Of a stretch of 64,000 bases of DNA, positions 11,131-24,003 are shown one piece after another. A program made the position numbers and the translations under genes. This DNA is from Marsupella aquatica (Eukaryota; Marchantiophyta): NCBI GenBank assembly GCA_973895155.1, contig OZ316897.1:8866001-8930000 (forward strand). Direction: 5' to 3'. Every line of letters starts with the position of its first letter. Position 1 is the stretch's first letter. The notes beneath the pieces are model-generated. The model was not told where the DNA came from. It saw nothing but the letters and a program-made list of their open reading frames with translations, and did no database searches.

Positions 11131-13067
11131 CGAGAAGAAACCTGCGCAGCATGAAGAAGGGTTGAGCAGGCTTGTCTTCTCCGGTCCAAAAGGCAGTACG
11201 GTCGACCTTAGATGGTGGCCTAAAAGGTCGGACAATGTTCAATCCTTCAAGTGCACATCCGTGAGTAATCAGCTGTCCCTGGGCGCAAATAGAAAGAAAG
11301 TAATCTTATCATCTAATGCATAGCGTTGCCTGAAACGAGACATAATTTGCTACTAGAACGTTGGACTAGAAGTTGTCTCGTGCTGAAACACGAGACATGA
11401 CAGGGTACACTGCAAGCCAGGCGCAAAGTGCTTTACTGCTCCGTAAGATTTAATTCTATCTATTGAAATCAAAAGCCTGGAGCACATTTACACGTTCTCC
11501 AAATCAATCGATCAAGACTGTCCACTTAGAGGTAGCAGTTGGAGACCAGAGAAGAGCAACAAAAGCTTCGTGTTTCATCTCCAGGAACATAAGTCCAATA
11601 ATTCTAGATCTGGACGAGGGGCAGGAAAGTGAGCATTCAAGCGATATGGAGGCTTTGGAGGTATGCAGGTAGTTATACTGGTTGGTGAATGGAGTGAGCG
11701 AGTCAAAACATTCCAACAACCACATGCCATAAGAGAAAATTCAAGGATTTCGCCATAGAACTTACCACTAGGCGAAAAAAGGGTGAGTGATACAGAAGTC
11801 CACGAAAGCGCTTCTGCAGATATCAGCTTTCCGATTCCAGGAACCAACGCAGCCGAGGCTCAAAGTTTGTTCACGAAGAGCAGCGCATTTTGAACGGAGA
11901 ATCTGACCTGGATGAAGGGGTTCACAGAACTTCTCCGTCACTAATTGATCTGTTGATAATAGAGACGCGAAACGAAAGCCTGTTTGTCATGTCGCAGAAG
12001 ATGATCAATGATCGAGGTCCTCGACATTTGGAAGAAAGGAAAAACAGTGATCGACCTTTGATGGGTCGGACGCGATGCAAAGGAGTTAACAATAATCTCG
12101 AAATAAAGGTGGGTGATGTTGGAGTGAGCCAGTGGATGCGTTTGGTATAACCCCAGCCAGAAGATGGAGAAGATGAGTAAACTCACTAGGATACCACTGC
12201 GAAGGATTGGGTTCCTGCTGCAGAAATTCACAAAAGGACATATGCAGATGATCGAAAGGCGGCAATATTCACAACTCGTGGGTAACGAGGCTTCCTTGTT
12301 GGAACAGAGCAGTGCTCATGGGATGACGAGGCGAAGGACGATTGCGCACATCTGCTGAGAGAAGAAACTGATCGCTGCTATCAATCAGTAAACGGATCAA
12401 CAACAATCGTCAAATCCCGTGAAATTGAAGTGAGTCAACGGATGGTATTATGGTAGACCTAGAAAGAAACCAGCCTGAAGAGAGAAAACAAGAGCCACCC
12501 CACAAAGCTCACCACTGGGCATAAACGGGTCGGCAAGCTACCTCAAAAAATGGAAGGTTGAGAGTCAGAAAGCAGGCTTTAGCACAGTAAAGTCTGCGAT
12601 GGAAATTTCTTACAACGGAGTGCTGATAGATCTGCTCCTTGGAGCCCAACGAGTCAACAAATAAGACGAGGAAGGTCCAACCTCAAGAGTGTCGCTTTCG
12701 CTGAGCAAGTAATATACAGCATTCGGCCAGTATACACAGAGCAAAGCTTGGCAAGTGGCGAGGGAGTAATCTCCTTTGGAATCTGTGAACATGGGACGAG
12801 GGGGGCCCCATTCGTGAGACGACTATGTTGCGTTTCGACTACAAGGCTATACATCTGCACCGTCTATTGTAAACATTAAAAAATGGCTCATGCCTCTCGT
12901 ATGTGCTTTACTCTTCCTCGTGTTCCCCTGCTGGAACTTTGGCCGACGTCATCCTACTCCAGAATAACAATTCCTATTTATTACTTCCTCGCCTTGAGTA
13001 AACTTAAGCGGTGTGCGCTTTTCTCTCCTGCTCCAGTATTTGTCCTCGACAGTGCGACTCGTCAACA
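11131..13067. repeat. HNL upstream flank module, HNL-A copy
   Basis: From the deletion junction at 11,130/11,131 rightwards, the sequence matches the upstream flanks of HNL-0 (from about 880) and HNL-B (from 21,855). It ends abruptly at 13,067 after GACTCGTCAACA, where alpha and beta copies continue differently. The embedded plus-strand frames (for example 12,164-12,358) are short and broken. Confidence 0.65.
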
Positions 13068-13927
13068 GTAATCCAGAGATTCTAATTTTGGATCTGAAAA
13101 TTGTCTTGGCAAGGGTGGTTTTTCCCACACCTCCCATGCTCGCTAGGCCTAATTTTGGAATATTGACCAGCATCTGGATTATTTCTTCCTTTGGACCATC
13201 AATACCAATAATTGAGTCAGGAATAAATTGGAATTTCTCAGGAAGTTCTGACGTGCCTTGTACCTGCATTTTATGAACAATACCCAACTGTCAATACCAA
13301 TTTTATTTTTGGCTTCAAAACACAATCATGAAACTGCCTACTTTCCAATTGAAATGTAGATGGCTGCTTTGGCACAAGGGATGAAAACAATTTACCTTCA
13401 CATCACCAACTATTCTGGAGAGAAACTCCTCTAGCTTATAGAAGCTTATGTTGGTCTTTGTCATTGGCTTACATATTGTGAAGTGGTCTCCATTAACAAT
13501 ATTGAAATTATAGCGTCTTGAAGATGGTTCAGGCACTGTGAAAATTTCACCTAAGTTTCCCTGCACAAACCCAACCAACAAATGCAATTGATCAGACCAC
13601 AATTATGTCAGCCTCCATATTGTGGCAAAATACTTGAATCCAAATTTAAAGTAACGTAAGAGTACACTTCTCGTTGTCACTGTCACAAATTTCTGTTACC
13701 AAATGAGTCCATGCACTAATGTTCATTCAACCTCAAGAAGAAATGATTGTGAGATTTCCAATTGCAGAGGGACAGCATTTACCAATATCTCACTTAAACA
13801 AAGCACACCACACGGAAGGTAGTGAGTAGATCTGTACCAATCTTGTTGGCATGCTCTCTCCAACTACCTCAATCTGCAACTTGGGATACATTCTGCATAC
13901 CCTGTGAAAATTGTGATTCAGCCTTGA
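13068..13927 (-). pseudogene. HNL-D: HNL fragment broken at both ends
   Basis: Reading the minus strand: from about 13,927, the last residues of a hydrolase exon (MYPKLQIEVVGES then VQIYSLPSVWCA); then the linker exon (about 13,565-13,400, with FTICKPMTKT); then the start of an NB-ARC exon from 13,287 through the P-loop GGVGKTTLAK, stopping at about 13,080. The sequence then switches at 13,067/13,068 to upstream-flank DNA. At the other end the HNL sequence stops after ATTCAGCCTTG and unrelated sequence follows. It cannot encode a complete receptor. Confidence 0.85.
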
Positions 13928-13949
13928 TAAGGTCACTCCCGAGTCATTG

Positions 13950-14970
13950 CGATTTTTCTCTCCTCTAGTTTTGTGGACTAAACCGCCAACTGATAACGTT
14001 GGCAAATTTTATACCCTGCTTTCCAAGACTACCTTCAGGTACGTGCTTCTTGAAAACTTTGGTGGAAATAAGTGCTTGATCCATCCTGACAAGTCAGATT
14101 CACTCTTGGAAGAGACAGATCATCTTTCCTACAAGGCTCTCATTAAATTTTCGCGCGTGCAGGCCTGGCTGAATATGGTCGACTCAGCTCAGCCGGCCGT
14201 TGATCCCGTAGCGATTGCCAAGAATCAAGAAGCCCAGCATCGTTATATTTCCTGGCGAAACCACCAAGGTTAATGTTCCTTTCAGAATCGTAGGAGACAG
14301 TGGTTCTCAGAAATTGAACACGAGCGCTTACTGCTTTTAGACTGCCTTCCATATTATGCTAGTCTGAAATTTGTGGCAGGACACGATTGTTGGTGAAGAA
14401 CGGACTAACGTGCAATTTGGTATACTTGTGGATTGGTTTAGGATCCAGGGCGGCCAGTACTTACAAAGCTGTTTGGGGAGCAGTTGGCTGAGGTAAGCTT
14501 TGTTTAGCATGTTGTTCATTTTCAAGATAGTAAATCATGGAGGGATGTTTTGTTAAATTCTTTAGCTCATGTGCAACTCTCGTAAATGCTACATATCGAC
14601 TTCAGGTTGAGACATTTTTAAACTATGACAGAAACTACAAGGAGGGAGGTTTAATTTGTGCTTTTTTCGTATGAGAAGCCCTTCAATCCCGAGTGATGTT
14701 AATCTGTACAGGATTTCAATCTTGATTAATTGAGACTCGCCCTCTCTTCCTGAGAATTAAATGAGGCGAGTGCTGGGTCTGGTTGGGTTTTGCAGAGTTA
14801 TATCAAGGAATTCCTGTTCAATGGCCACAGCACCTTGGGAACAAAATCCTTCCTGGATTACTTCCCTGAATATAGAGGTGAGGACGGGAGCATGTACAAA
14901 CAACGGAGTATGACTGGCAAGTCATTTGAGGCAAGACCGTGGGACAAAGATGGCAATTTTCTCTAAACTA
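13950..14970 (+). pseudogene. Unrecognised spliced gene fragment
   Basis: Three exon-like pieces lie in order on the plus strand. The first is an ORF of about 100 residues (13,947-14,273) with KFYTLLSKTTFRYVLLENFG. The second, about 14,371-14,486, contains RTNVQFGILVDWFRIQGGQY and ends at a GTAAGC donor. The third starts after a TTTTGCAG acceptor at about 14,796 with SYIKEFLFNGHSTLG and ends with a stop at about 14,966. The sequence is not repeated elsewhere in the window. I do not recognise the protein; it may be a captured or displaced single-copy gene. Confidence 0.35.
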
Positions 14971-16080
14971 ATATCAGTGTACCCGCATCAATGGTCATCT
15001 CAAGACTCAGAGAGAGTTCATAGTGTCACCAGAAGTCTATTGCTAAGAGCTCCTTGGTCAGAGACTGTGGTACTAAGTTTTGTTAGCCTGTAGTTGATTA
15101 GGATGTACATACCGGAATATGAACAGAGGACGGCAATATCAGCAATGTTCCTGGATTAGTAATGTAAGTCATATCTTATGCTGGTGAGAGCGGATGTACA
15201 GGTAGACATAGACCAGGTTTTATTCAGAGCTGGTTGAGATGGAGAACCCACATCGGTGGGAAGCAACCTTTTTCATTTCTAGATAAATCTTCTCATGCGC
15301 TAGAGTGATTCAATGTTTTGAAAGATGTAGGCTGTCTGTTTAAAAAGCCCGACTTCTTTCGACTTTTTTGTCCTGTTGTTGACAGCTAGTACATTTTTCT
15401 AGCCTTGCTTTAGTAAATGTTTCAGGACCAACGAGAAAGCAAGCGAGGGAACTGGTTGTATAGATCTGTCATACATGTGAATATCTTGTCACAACCTCTA
15501 AAGAAGGTCTTCTTTGTGTTTGCTCATGATTATTTCGGGAGTGTTTTAATCAACAAATTATTAGTTCGACGGCTTAAGGTCCACTGGTATTCAAACCCCT
15601 AAACTCTAAATTCTACAGGAACGGAATTACTACCGGCTTCCCCCTCGTTATCAAAACATGTGTTGGAGCATGAACAAAACGAGGAAAATGTTGGGAGCAG
15701 AGGTCACCGGTTTGAGTCACAATTTATCATTTAACATTCACACAACCCATGTGGAGTACCAAAGAAACTATTTTACAGTGGGAAAAAAGCCACCAGGAGA
15801 GAAGGAGTTTCACGGCCGAAAAAGATGTGCACAATTTATCTTTCAACCTTCGCACAACCCGAGGATCAGGAAAGAAATAAGTCGCCGGGAGAAAGGTCGG
15901 GCGGCCAGGCAAAACGAGTGTAGGTGCTTGGTAGAAAGCCGCAACAAGAGTGTGGGTGTGGGGTAGAAAGGCCCGAAGCTCACTACTCAGTTTGAAATTT
16001 TATAGTCCATAGAGGAGACACGAGGAACTACTAGTATAATTACAAAGGAGACTGAAAGAAGTTACAGAGTTTCATATTTC
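14970..16080. other. Intergenic, nothing clear
   Basis: I see only short ORFs and no repeat relationship. At about 15,780-15,900 it contains a GTGGGAAAAAAGCCACCAGG-like block related to the GAAAAATGTCGCCA block near 3,540 and 24,520. Confidence 0.4.
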
Positions 16081-16089
16081 ATATGAGAA

Positions 16090-17440
16090 CTCATGATTTA
16101 CTCTGGATTATTTGCAAGTTTGTAATGCACGGTTTAGCATTGGCCTGTGGGTCGTACTTTTGAATATGCTTTAGAATGTTTAGAAGTTGAGGTGAGTAAT
16201 TCAAGTAGTTGTCAATACCATCCAATATAATCACTTCCATCTTGGCACTGGCCTGTGAGTTAAACTCGCCTGTGAGTTTTACTTTTGCAATTGCTTGATT
16301 AGTTGAGGGTTAGTGGGTGGTAATACCATCCAACGCACTCACTTTCATCCTAGACATGACAATAGCATCAATGCAAGCATTTCAATTCCAAAGTCATAAC
16401 AATAGTATCCAATGCAAACACTTCAATTCCACTGTTGCCAAAGCAGTCTTCGATGCAATTCCTCTGATGTGTAATTGCTTCACACCCTGAAAATTGGCTG
16501 CACAGACACTTGCAGGTGGCACACAGGTGATGCAATGATAAGCCCTTTAATGTGAGCTGACAGCGTGGTTAACAAAATGTGGGGATAGCCACGAAAATAG
16601 CTGCAACTAAAAACTACAGGTACACAACCAACATTCCAGCTTGATGGAACTACCTACTTTAAGTTCCACTAAATCCACCCGTAAAGGTTATAGAGGGCAG
16701 ACAAAGTGAGTAAATTCGATTTACAGTGCAGACTGACTCCGATTCTCATATCACTACATTTATGTACTGTGATCACAATGCCAGAGTCCCGATCAACTAA
16801 CTGTTATACAGAGCACCCTTTCCAAGGTCACAATCCGACCATGGATCCTACTCACACTCTGGCTAATCAATCAATGATTCAGTTCCCTTCCGTGCTGCTC
16901 GCGTCTTGCCTTTCGTCGTGTCGAAAACTCCATCTCCCAGCGTTGCGTTCGACGGCCCAAGCCCTCTTTAGACACTGTGCAAACTGCGCAAAGACCAGTC
17001 AGCATCATCGAGTTTTCACCATAGTTTCATCTCAAGCGAACCAGTAATCTAATATATGAAACAATTCACTCATGCTGAACGTCACAATGTATTCTACTTG
17101 ATCCAATCAGGAAATGAGTAAATGAGGTCCGATGGCCAAATTGTGAAAATGATAGATTTCATCTCATTTAACTTCGAAAGCAATATCCGGTTCAGGCGCA
17201 TTAGTAATCTAGTGTAATACAGCTCACGCAAGGTGCAACGACGTAACAAGTTCAATCAGGAAAAGAGTAGTTGAGGTTAATCACGTTGTGCAAATGATAT
17301 GCGGACATCGTTTCTTTCTTGAAACACAATATGTTGATCACATATTCACGTACCGGGGCACGCATAGTCGTCAGTATGCTCCTCCCATTCAAGCTAATGT
17401 AGGACGCGCCTAACCGACCTGTTTCTGTATAATCATCACC
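16090..17440. repeat. HNL downstream flank module, HNL-B copy
   Basis: The order of short repeats, ACACAACCAACATTCCAGCT block (about 16,623) and ATGGATCCTACTCACACTCT block (16,841) is the same as downstream of HNL-A, HNL-E and HNL-C. This shows that each gene was duplicated together with at least 1.3 kb of its 3' flank. Confidence 0.7.
16841..17047 (+). CDS. Possible small protein in HNL downstream flank
   Basis: An ATG-started 68-codon frame beginning MDPTHTLANQS, rich in Ser, Leu, Cys and Arg, resembles an organelle-targeting N-terminus. The equivalent frame is open at 46,338-46,574 but is frameshifted in the HNL-A (about 7,052) and HNL-C (49,861-49,992) copies. It could be the first exon of a gene divergent from the HNLs, or open by chance. 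No downstream exon could be assigned. Confidence 0.25.
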   Translation: MDPTHTLANQSMIQFPSVLLASCLSSCRKLHLPALRSTAQALFRHCANCAKTSQHHRVFTIVSSQANQ

Positions 17441-17444
17441 TTGA

Positions 17445-20400
17445 TCATCGATATACCTCTTTTTCCACGGAAAAACATCCATCATCTACTGTGTACGATA
17501 TCCGCGAACCTCGTCTAATTCTGCTCGGTGCATTAGGTGTCATCAACCATGGTGGCAATGAATTGACAAAATTACAACGAAAATCGAGCTCTAGTCTTTG
17601 CAGTGACGGTAAACTCTTGATGCACTCTGGAATGCTTACAACAGAATCAAAGGCAATTTCCCCTTGACGAAGATCCTTCAAGTCTCCAAATGTGTTCAGT
17701 GTCATGTCCTCGTTCACAAGTATCGTCACAAATTGAAGTTTCTTGAGTTGCCGTAAAGATTCGGGCAAAGTGTACAATGTGCAATCCATTTCAAGCTTCT
17801 CCAAGGCAGCGAGTTGTCCGAAGGTGTCTGGTAAGGTGCGTAATTTTCCGCAGCAGGTTAATTTAAGCTGGTTCAAGGAGAACAGTCCCCCGAAGGACTC
17901 AGGCAAGGTGCGCAAGTTCTCACACCAATGCAATTCAAGATGGTTCAAGGACAGTCCCCCGAAGGACTCAGGCAAGGTGCGCAAGTTGTCACACCCATAC
18001 AATTCAAGATGGTCCAAGGAGGATAGTCCCACGAAGGACTCAGGCAAGGTGCGCAAGTTCTCACAATTCCAGAACCGAAGATGGTTCAAGGAGGACAGTT
18101 CCCCGAATGACTCAGGCAAGCTGTGCAAGGTCGTACACTTCCTGAACTCAAGATAGTTCAAGGAGGACAGTCCCCCGAATGACTCAGGCAAGGTGCGCAA
18201 GTGCTCACAATACCGCAATCGAAGATAGTTCAAGGAGGAAAGTCCACCGAAAGACTCAGGCAAGGTGCGCAAGTCCCTACATATCTGGAATTCAAGATGG
18301 TTCAAGGAGGACAGTCCCCCGAAGGACTCAGGCAAGGTGCGCAAGTTCATACACCACTTGAATTTAAGATGGTTCAAGGAGGACAGTCCACCGAAAGACT
18401 CAGGCAAGGTGCGCAAGTCGCTACATATCTCGAATTCAAGATGGTTCAAGGAGGACAGTCCCCCGAATGACTCAGGCAAGCTGTGCAAGTTCTTACAATC
18501 ATAGAATGCAAGATCGTTCAAGCAGGACAGTCCCCCGAAGGACTCAGGCAAGGTGCGCAAGCTCGTACAACTCGAGAATCGAAGATGGTTCAAGGAGGAC
18601 AGTCCCCCGAAGGACTCAGGCAAGGTGCGCAAGTTCTCACATCCCCTGAATTTAAGATGGTTCAAGGAGGACAGTCCCCCAAAGGACTCGGGCAGAGAAG
18701 ACAATTTTGGAGATGATGCTATTACAAGGTGCTGTAAGGAGGACAGTTGCCCAATAGAACTCGGAAGGTGCTCCAAACCTTCTAACTCCAAGGAGGCAAG
18801 ATGACTTTGGAGGGAAGGGTTAAAAAGGTTTTGACCAACACATTTGAGTAAAACAAGCTCAGTTGGGAAGGATCCATCTTCCTGAGCTCCATCCATCCTC
18901 ACTGGGACGTTGGCTTCCAAGAAGTGCAGATTCTTCAGTCTAGGAAGAGCGTTGCTTGGAATATTTATAGAAGCCTCATGATAATATGCACTCTCGTCCT
19001 CCTCCAACCGCAAGGCATACAATTCCTGTAAATAGAAACCACAACTGAGAATCAAGAAATCACCTGATACTATTTTATCCCTATCATTGCAAATAAGTAG
19101 TTAGACCAGGAAAAATCTGACCTCATCAATGGTACTCCAGGACCAGGTCCAATCCTTCAAATATGCAAGCACAAGCATGGATGTTTGTAGTCTGCTAGTG
19201 TGACTGACTTGGAGCTTACCTTTCCATTTAACAGACTTGGAGTTTGTAACAGCTCCAGACCCTTCACTCCATCCCAGACCCTCCACTTCCTGGAGTAGCT
19301 GGGCTCACATGCAATCTTCCTTCCAAGACTTTGTAGCTGTTCATGTACCTTGATTACCTCATCATCTTTCACGTCATAAACTAGAGACATGTCCACCAAA
19401 GTACCCCAAAGTATCCTTTCAATAGGTGTTTTATAAGCAACCCTCAATACTCCCAGGACTTTACCCAAAGTCCACTGCCACGACGTGCTGAAAAATGTTG
19501 TTACATCCAAAAACATCTGTTGCTCGATTGGTCCCAGACCCTCATAACTAAGCCTTAGCTTAGCCCAAAGCCTCTCATTCATGTCTTTCACATCCATTGC
19601 TTCATCCAAGGCAAGCAAAGTTTGCTTCCAGACATCACGGTTCGATTTCGCTTTCAGGTACTTCCCGAGAACTTCCAGTGTTAGAGGCAAGCCATCACAT
19701 TTTCTCACAATGGTTTCCATGATGCCTCCCAACTCTGGCGCTGGTACTCCTTGACCTGGAAATGCAAAACTTTGGAAAAGTTCCATGGCAGCATCTTCTT
19801 TGAGGTATGGAACCTCATAGATGTCCCCCCAATGATGGACAAGATTTTGGTCTCGCGATGTCATAATGAAACGGCTATCTGGACCTGTAAGTTGACCTAA
19901 TTCTGATAAAATCATGGCATCACGATCCGTAGAGATATCATCTAAACCAAGGAGCAACTTCTTCCCTCTCAAGTTCTTCCAATCCTCTTCACTTGAGACC
20001 TTTCTCCCATGATGATACATCTGATTCCACACTTCTTGTTTCACAACTTCCTCACCCCCTTTGATTAGCTTCACATTAAGCACAAAACAAGTATACTGAA
20101 ATTGTTGGCCCATGCTGTTGAAAATTGCCTTGGCAAGGGTGGTTTTGCCCACACCTCCCATTCCCACCAGGCCTAATTTTGGACTGTTGACCAGCTTCTC
20201 TTTTATTTCTTCCTTCGGACCATCCATACCAATGACAGAGTCAGGTACAAATTGGAAATTCTCAGGAAGTTCTGACGTGCCTTGTGCCTGCATTTTATGA
20301 ACAATAGCCAACTGTCAATCCCAATTGTATTTTTAGCTTCAAGAGACAATCATGAAACAGCCTGCTTTCCAACTGAATACAAGATGGCTGCTTTGGCACA

Positions 20401-21799
20401 AGGGATGAAAACTTCTTACCTTCACGTCCTCAACTATTCTGAAGAGAAACTGCTCTAGCTTATAGAAGCTTCTTTGCTTCTTTGTCATTGGCTTACATAT
20501 TGTGAAGTGGTCCACTCCACCAACAATATTGAAATTATCTCGTCTTGAAGATGCCTCAGGGACGATGAGAACTTCACCTAAGATTCCCTGCCCAAACCCA
20601 ACCAACAAATGCAATTGATCAGACCACAATTATGTGAGCCTCCATAGTGTGGCAAAATACTTGAATTCCAATTTAAAGTAACATAAGAGTACTCTTATCA
20701 TTGTCACTGTCATAGATTACTGTTACTACAAATGACTCCATACACGAATGTTCATTAAACCTCAAGAAGAAATGATTGTGAGATTTCCAATTGCAGAGGG
20801 ACAGCGTCTACCAATGTCTCACTTAAACAAAGATTGCTTGCACACCACACGGAAGGTAGTGAGTAGATTTGTACCAATCTTGTTGGCATGCTCTCTCCAA
20901 CTCCCTCAATCTGCAACTTGGGATACATTCCGCATACCCTGTCGAACTTGTGATTCAGCCTTGCTGCTTCTGTACTCAAAATTTTGAAGTAATCCCGCAG
21001 GGGACCGCCACAAAGATCTACTGCTTCCTCTGCAATTGAGCTGCCGTGATGTGGAGTGCCATAAAAAAATATTCCATTTAGGTTGTTAAGAAAGGTCTGG
21101 AGCTTCTCCTTGTTTGGGCCTTTGGCCATACCCAGCATTTCATGGGCTTGGCAGAATACTTGCTTAATGACAATGCCCCCAACAGAATGACCAACTAAGA
21201 TCACCGGACAGCCCGGCACTTGTCCAATATCTGCTTGGAGTAGATCCGAGATGAAGTTTTCAGCAATGTTGTAGATGTCAAAAACACTGTTACAAAAACT
21301 TTTGCCTACACGCCCATCATATGAAACATACAACACGTGACTGCCTGGGAATTTTCCAACCAACCACTCTTGAGGCCACATGCATTTCCCATCCCCGCTT
21401 TCCCACGTCGACAAATGTACATTTGTGAAGTTCTGGAATTGCAGCCCATGGAAGAACAAAAGCTGCATGCTGGCGTTGCCCGGCGGTCTGTCAAGCTCAC
21501 AAAAGGATTCAGTTACCTGAGACAAAAGGGTCCAAGTAATCAATACTCCCACACAATCTTGTCATTCAATCCCTCGTTTACATTCAAAGCACAAAATCCC
21601 ACAGACGCCAAGACCAGACTAGATCAGGGTCTGCACCGTGGATTACCTCTCGAGCACCTGCTGTCATTCGCGAAGAAGTAGAAGCTATAGATGTTGTGGT
21701 CACTGACGCACGTAGCATGTAGCTCAAGCGTGTGACCCATCGGCTTTTGGAGTTCGCAGGATCGTAATAGTTGGCAAGGCCGCGTAGAATGGAAGCCAT
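17445..21799 (-). CDS. HNL-B: complete hydrolase-NB-LRR immune receptor gene
   Basis: Predicted intracellular NLR receptor of the hydrolase-NB-LRR class known from liverworts. Exon model, all phase 0: 21,799-21,647 (51 residues, Ser/Thr/Arg-rich), 21,516-20,812 (hydrolase, 235), 20,587-20,420 (linker, 56), 20,311-19,220 (NB-ARC, 364), probably 19,154-19,122 (11), and 19,025-17,445 (LRR, 526), giving about 1,243 residues. The hydrolase has GHSVGG and YGTPHHGSS, as in SERAC1/PGAP1-type lipases. In the NB-ARC exon the P-loop GMGGVGKTTLAK is at residues 50-61, Walker B KLLLGLDD at 118-125, FIMTSRDQNL at 148-157 and GLPL at 207-210; the MHD position reads VHE. The LRR exon holds 12 units of about 24 residues with variable residues after the HL of LNHL. 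No stop or frameshift was seen. The 11-residue exon is the least certain. The hydrolase's substrate is unknown. Confidence 0.88.
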
Positions 21800-21854
21800 G
21801 CAGGCAACCGAGTAATTTCGGAGGCTTGCTCTTGATACCGATCAGAGCATGTGC

Positions 21855-23550
21855 TCGAGAAGAAACCTGCGCAGCATGAAGAAGGGTTGAGCAGGCTGGT
21901 CTTCTCCGGTCCATAAGGCAGTATGGTCGACCTTAGATGGTGGCCTAAAACCTGGGACTATGTTCAATCCTTCAAGTGCACATCCGTGAGTAATTCAGTT
22001 GTCCCTGGGCGCAAATAGAAAGAAAGTAATCTTATCATCTAATGCATAGCGTTGCCTGAAACGAGACATAAGTTGCTACTAGTGCGTTGGACTAGAAGTT
22101 GTCTCATGCTGAAACACGAGACATGAAAAGGGAAACAGGGTACGCTGCAAGCCAGGTGCAAATTGCTTTAATGCTCCGTAACATTTAATTCTATCTATTG
22201 ATATCAAAAGCCTGGAGCACATTCACACGTTCTCCGAACCATTCGATCAAGACTGTCCACTTAGAGGTCGCAGTTGGAGACCAGAGAAGAGAAACAAAAG
22301 CTTCGTGTTTGATGTCCAGAACGTAAATCCACTTATGTAGATTTGGACGAGGGGCAGGAAAGTGAGCATTCAAGCGACATGGAGGCTTTGAAGGTATTCA
22401 GGTCGTCATTTCGGTTGGTGAATGGAAGTGACCGAGTCAACACATCCCAACAACCACATGCCATAAGACAAAAATTCAAGGATTTCGCCATAGGACTTAC
22501 AATTAGGCGAAAAAAGGGTGAGTGATACAGAAGTCCACGGAAGCGCTTCTGCAGATCAGCTTTCCGATTCCAGGAACCGACGCAGCCGAGGCTCAAAGTT
22601 TGTTGACGAAGATGAGTAAACTTACACGGCTACCACTGCGAAAAATTGGGTTCCTCCTGCAGAAATTCACAAAAGTACATATGCAGATGATCCCTCCGAG
22701 AGTCCAGGAATCGAAAGGCGGCAATTTTCACAACTCGTGGGTAAAGAGGCTTCCTTGTTGGAACAGAGCAGTGCTCATGGGATGACGAGGCGAAGGACTA
22801 TTGCGCACATCTGCTGAGAGAAGAAACTGATCGCTGCTATCAATCAGTAAACGGATCAACAACAATCGTCACATACCATGAAATTGAAGTGAGTCAATGG
22901 ATGGTACTATGGTAGACCTAGAAAGACACCAACCTGAAGAGAGAAAACAAGATCGAGCCACCCCACAAACCTCACCACTGCGCATAAACGGGTCGGCAAG
23001 CTACCTCTCAAAATGCAAGGTTGAGAGTCAGAAAGCAGGTTTTAGCACAGTAGACTCTGCCGACGGAATTTCTAACAATGGGCCGACAGATCTGCTCCTG
23101 GGAGCTCAAGGAGTCAACAAACAAGATGAGGAGGGTCCAACCTCGAGAGAGTCGCTTTGCTGAGCAAGCATTGTACAGCACTCGGCCAGTATACACAGAG
23201 CAAAAAGCTTGGTAAGTGGCGAGGAAGGAATCTCCTTTGACATCTGTGAACATGGGACGAGGGGGGGCCCATTGGGAAGACAACTATGTCGCGTTTTGAC
23301 AAAAATGACAAAGCTACACATCTGCACCGTCTATTGTAAACATTAAAAAACGGCTCGCATGTGTGTTTAACTCTTCCTCGTGTTCCCCTGCTAGAACTTT
23401 GGCCGACGTCATCCTACTGCAGAGTAACAATTTCTTCTTATTACTTCCTCACCTTGAGTGTTCTTAAGTCAGCGGTGTTCGCTTTTCACTCTAGCTCCAG
23501 TATTTGTCCTCGGCAGTGTGACTCGTCAACACTACTCTGTAGTACATAAT
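21855..23550. repeat. HNL upstream flank module, HNL-B copy
   Basis: The module is almost identical to 880-2,580 and clearly related to 11,131-13,067. Plus-strand frames (22,343-22,525; 22,522-22,785; 22,897-23,163) are short and lack splice support. The promoter of HNL-B must lie here, but I saw no clear TATA element in a convincing position. Confidence 0.7.
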
Positions 23551-24003
23551 TTAGGGGTGTGAATTTGGTATGTTTCTCTGTAACGTAGAGGACGCAAACC
23601 GACTGTTGCTGGGGTCCGACGAATTGGCATGTGAGAGTTTTCTGCCCTTTGAAAATCCAAGTCCAATTTTTATTTCAGGGGCATCAGTCCGGGTTTCGCA
23701 CGTCTACCATGGAAATTTCGCTGCTTGATTGACTTAGTTCTACTCTCCATATGTGACCGAGGCCTACTTCTTATTCTCCGGGTAATACCTGAAGATCCTG
23801 TGGCAAGCTTCATATTCGGAAGCTGGATCGAATGACAGATGCTTTTCGCGCAGCACTTGAGAGCGTGTGTAGCCCATAAATCCAGGACTTCCCTGCTCGA
23901 TTAATCTGGTAGAATGACTTATTAGCAATCTTCGTCAGTCGCTACCCTAGGAGCCGTTTCGATCCCCACTTAGATTTGCACAGTTCTAGGACAAATGTTA
24001 CGG

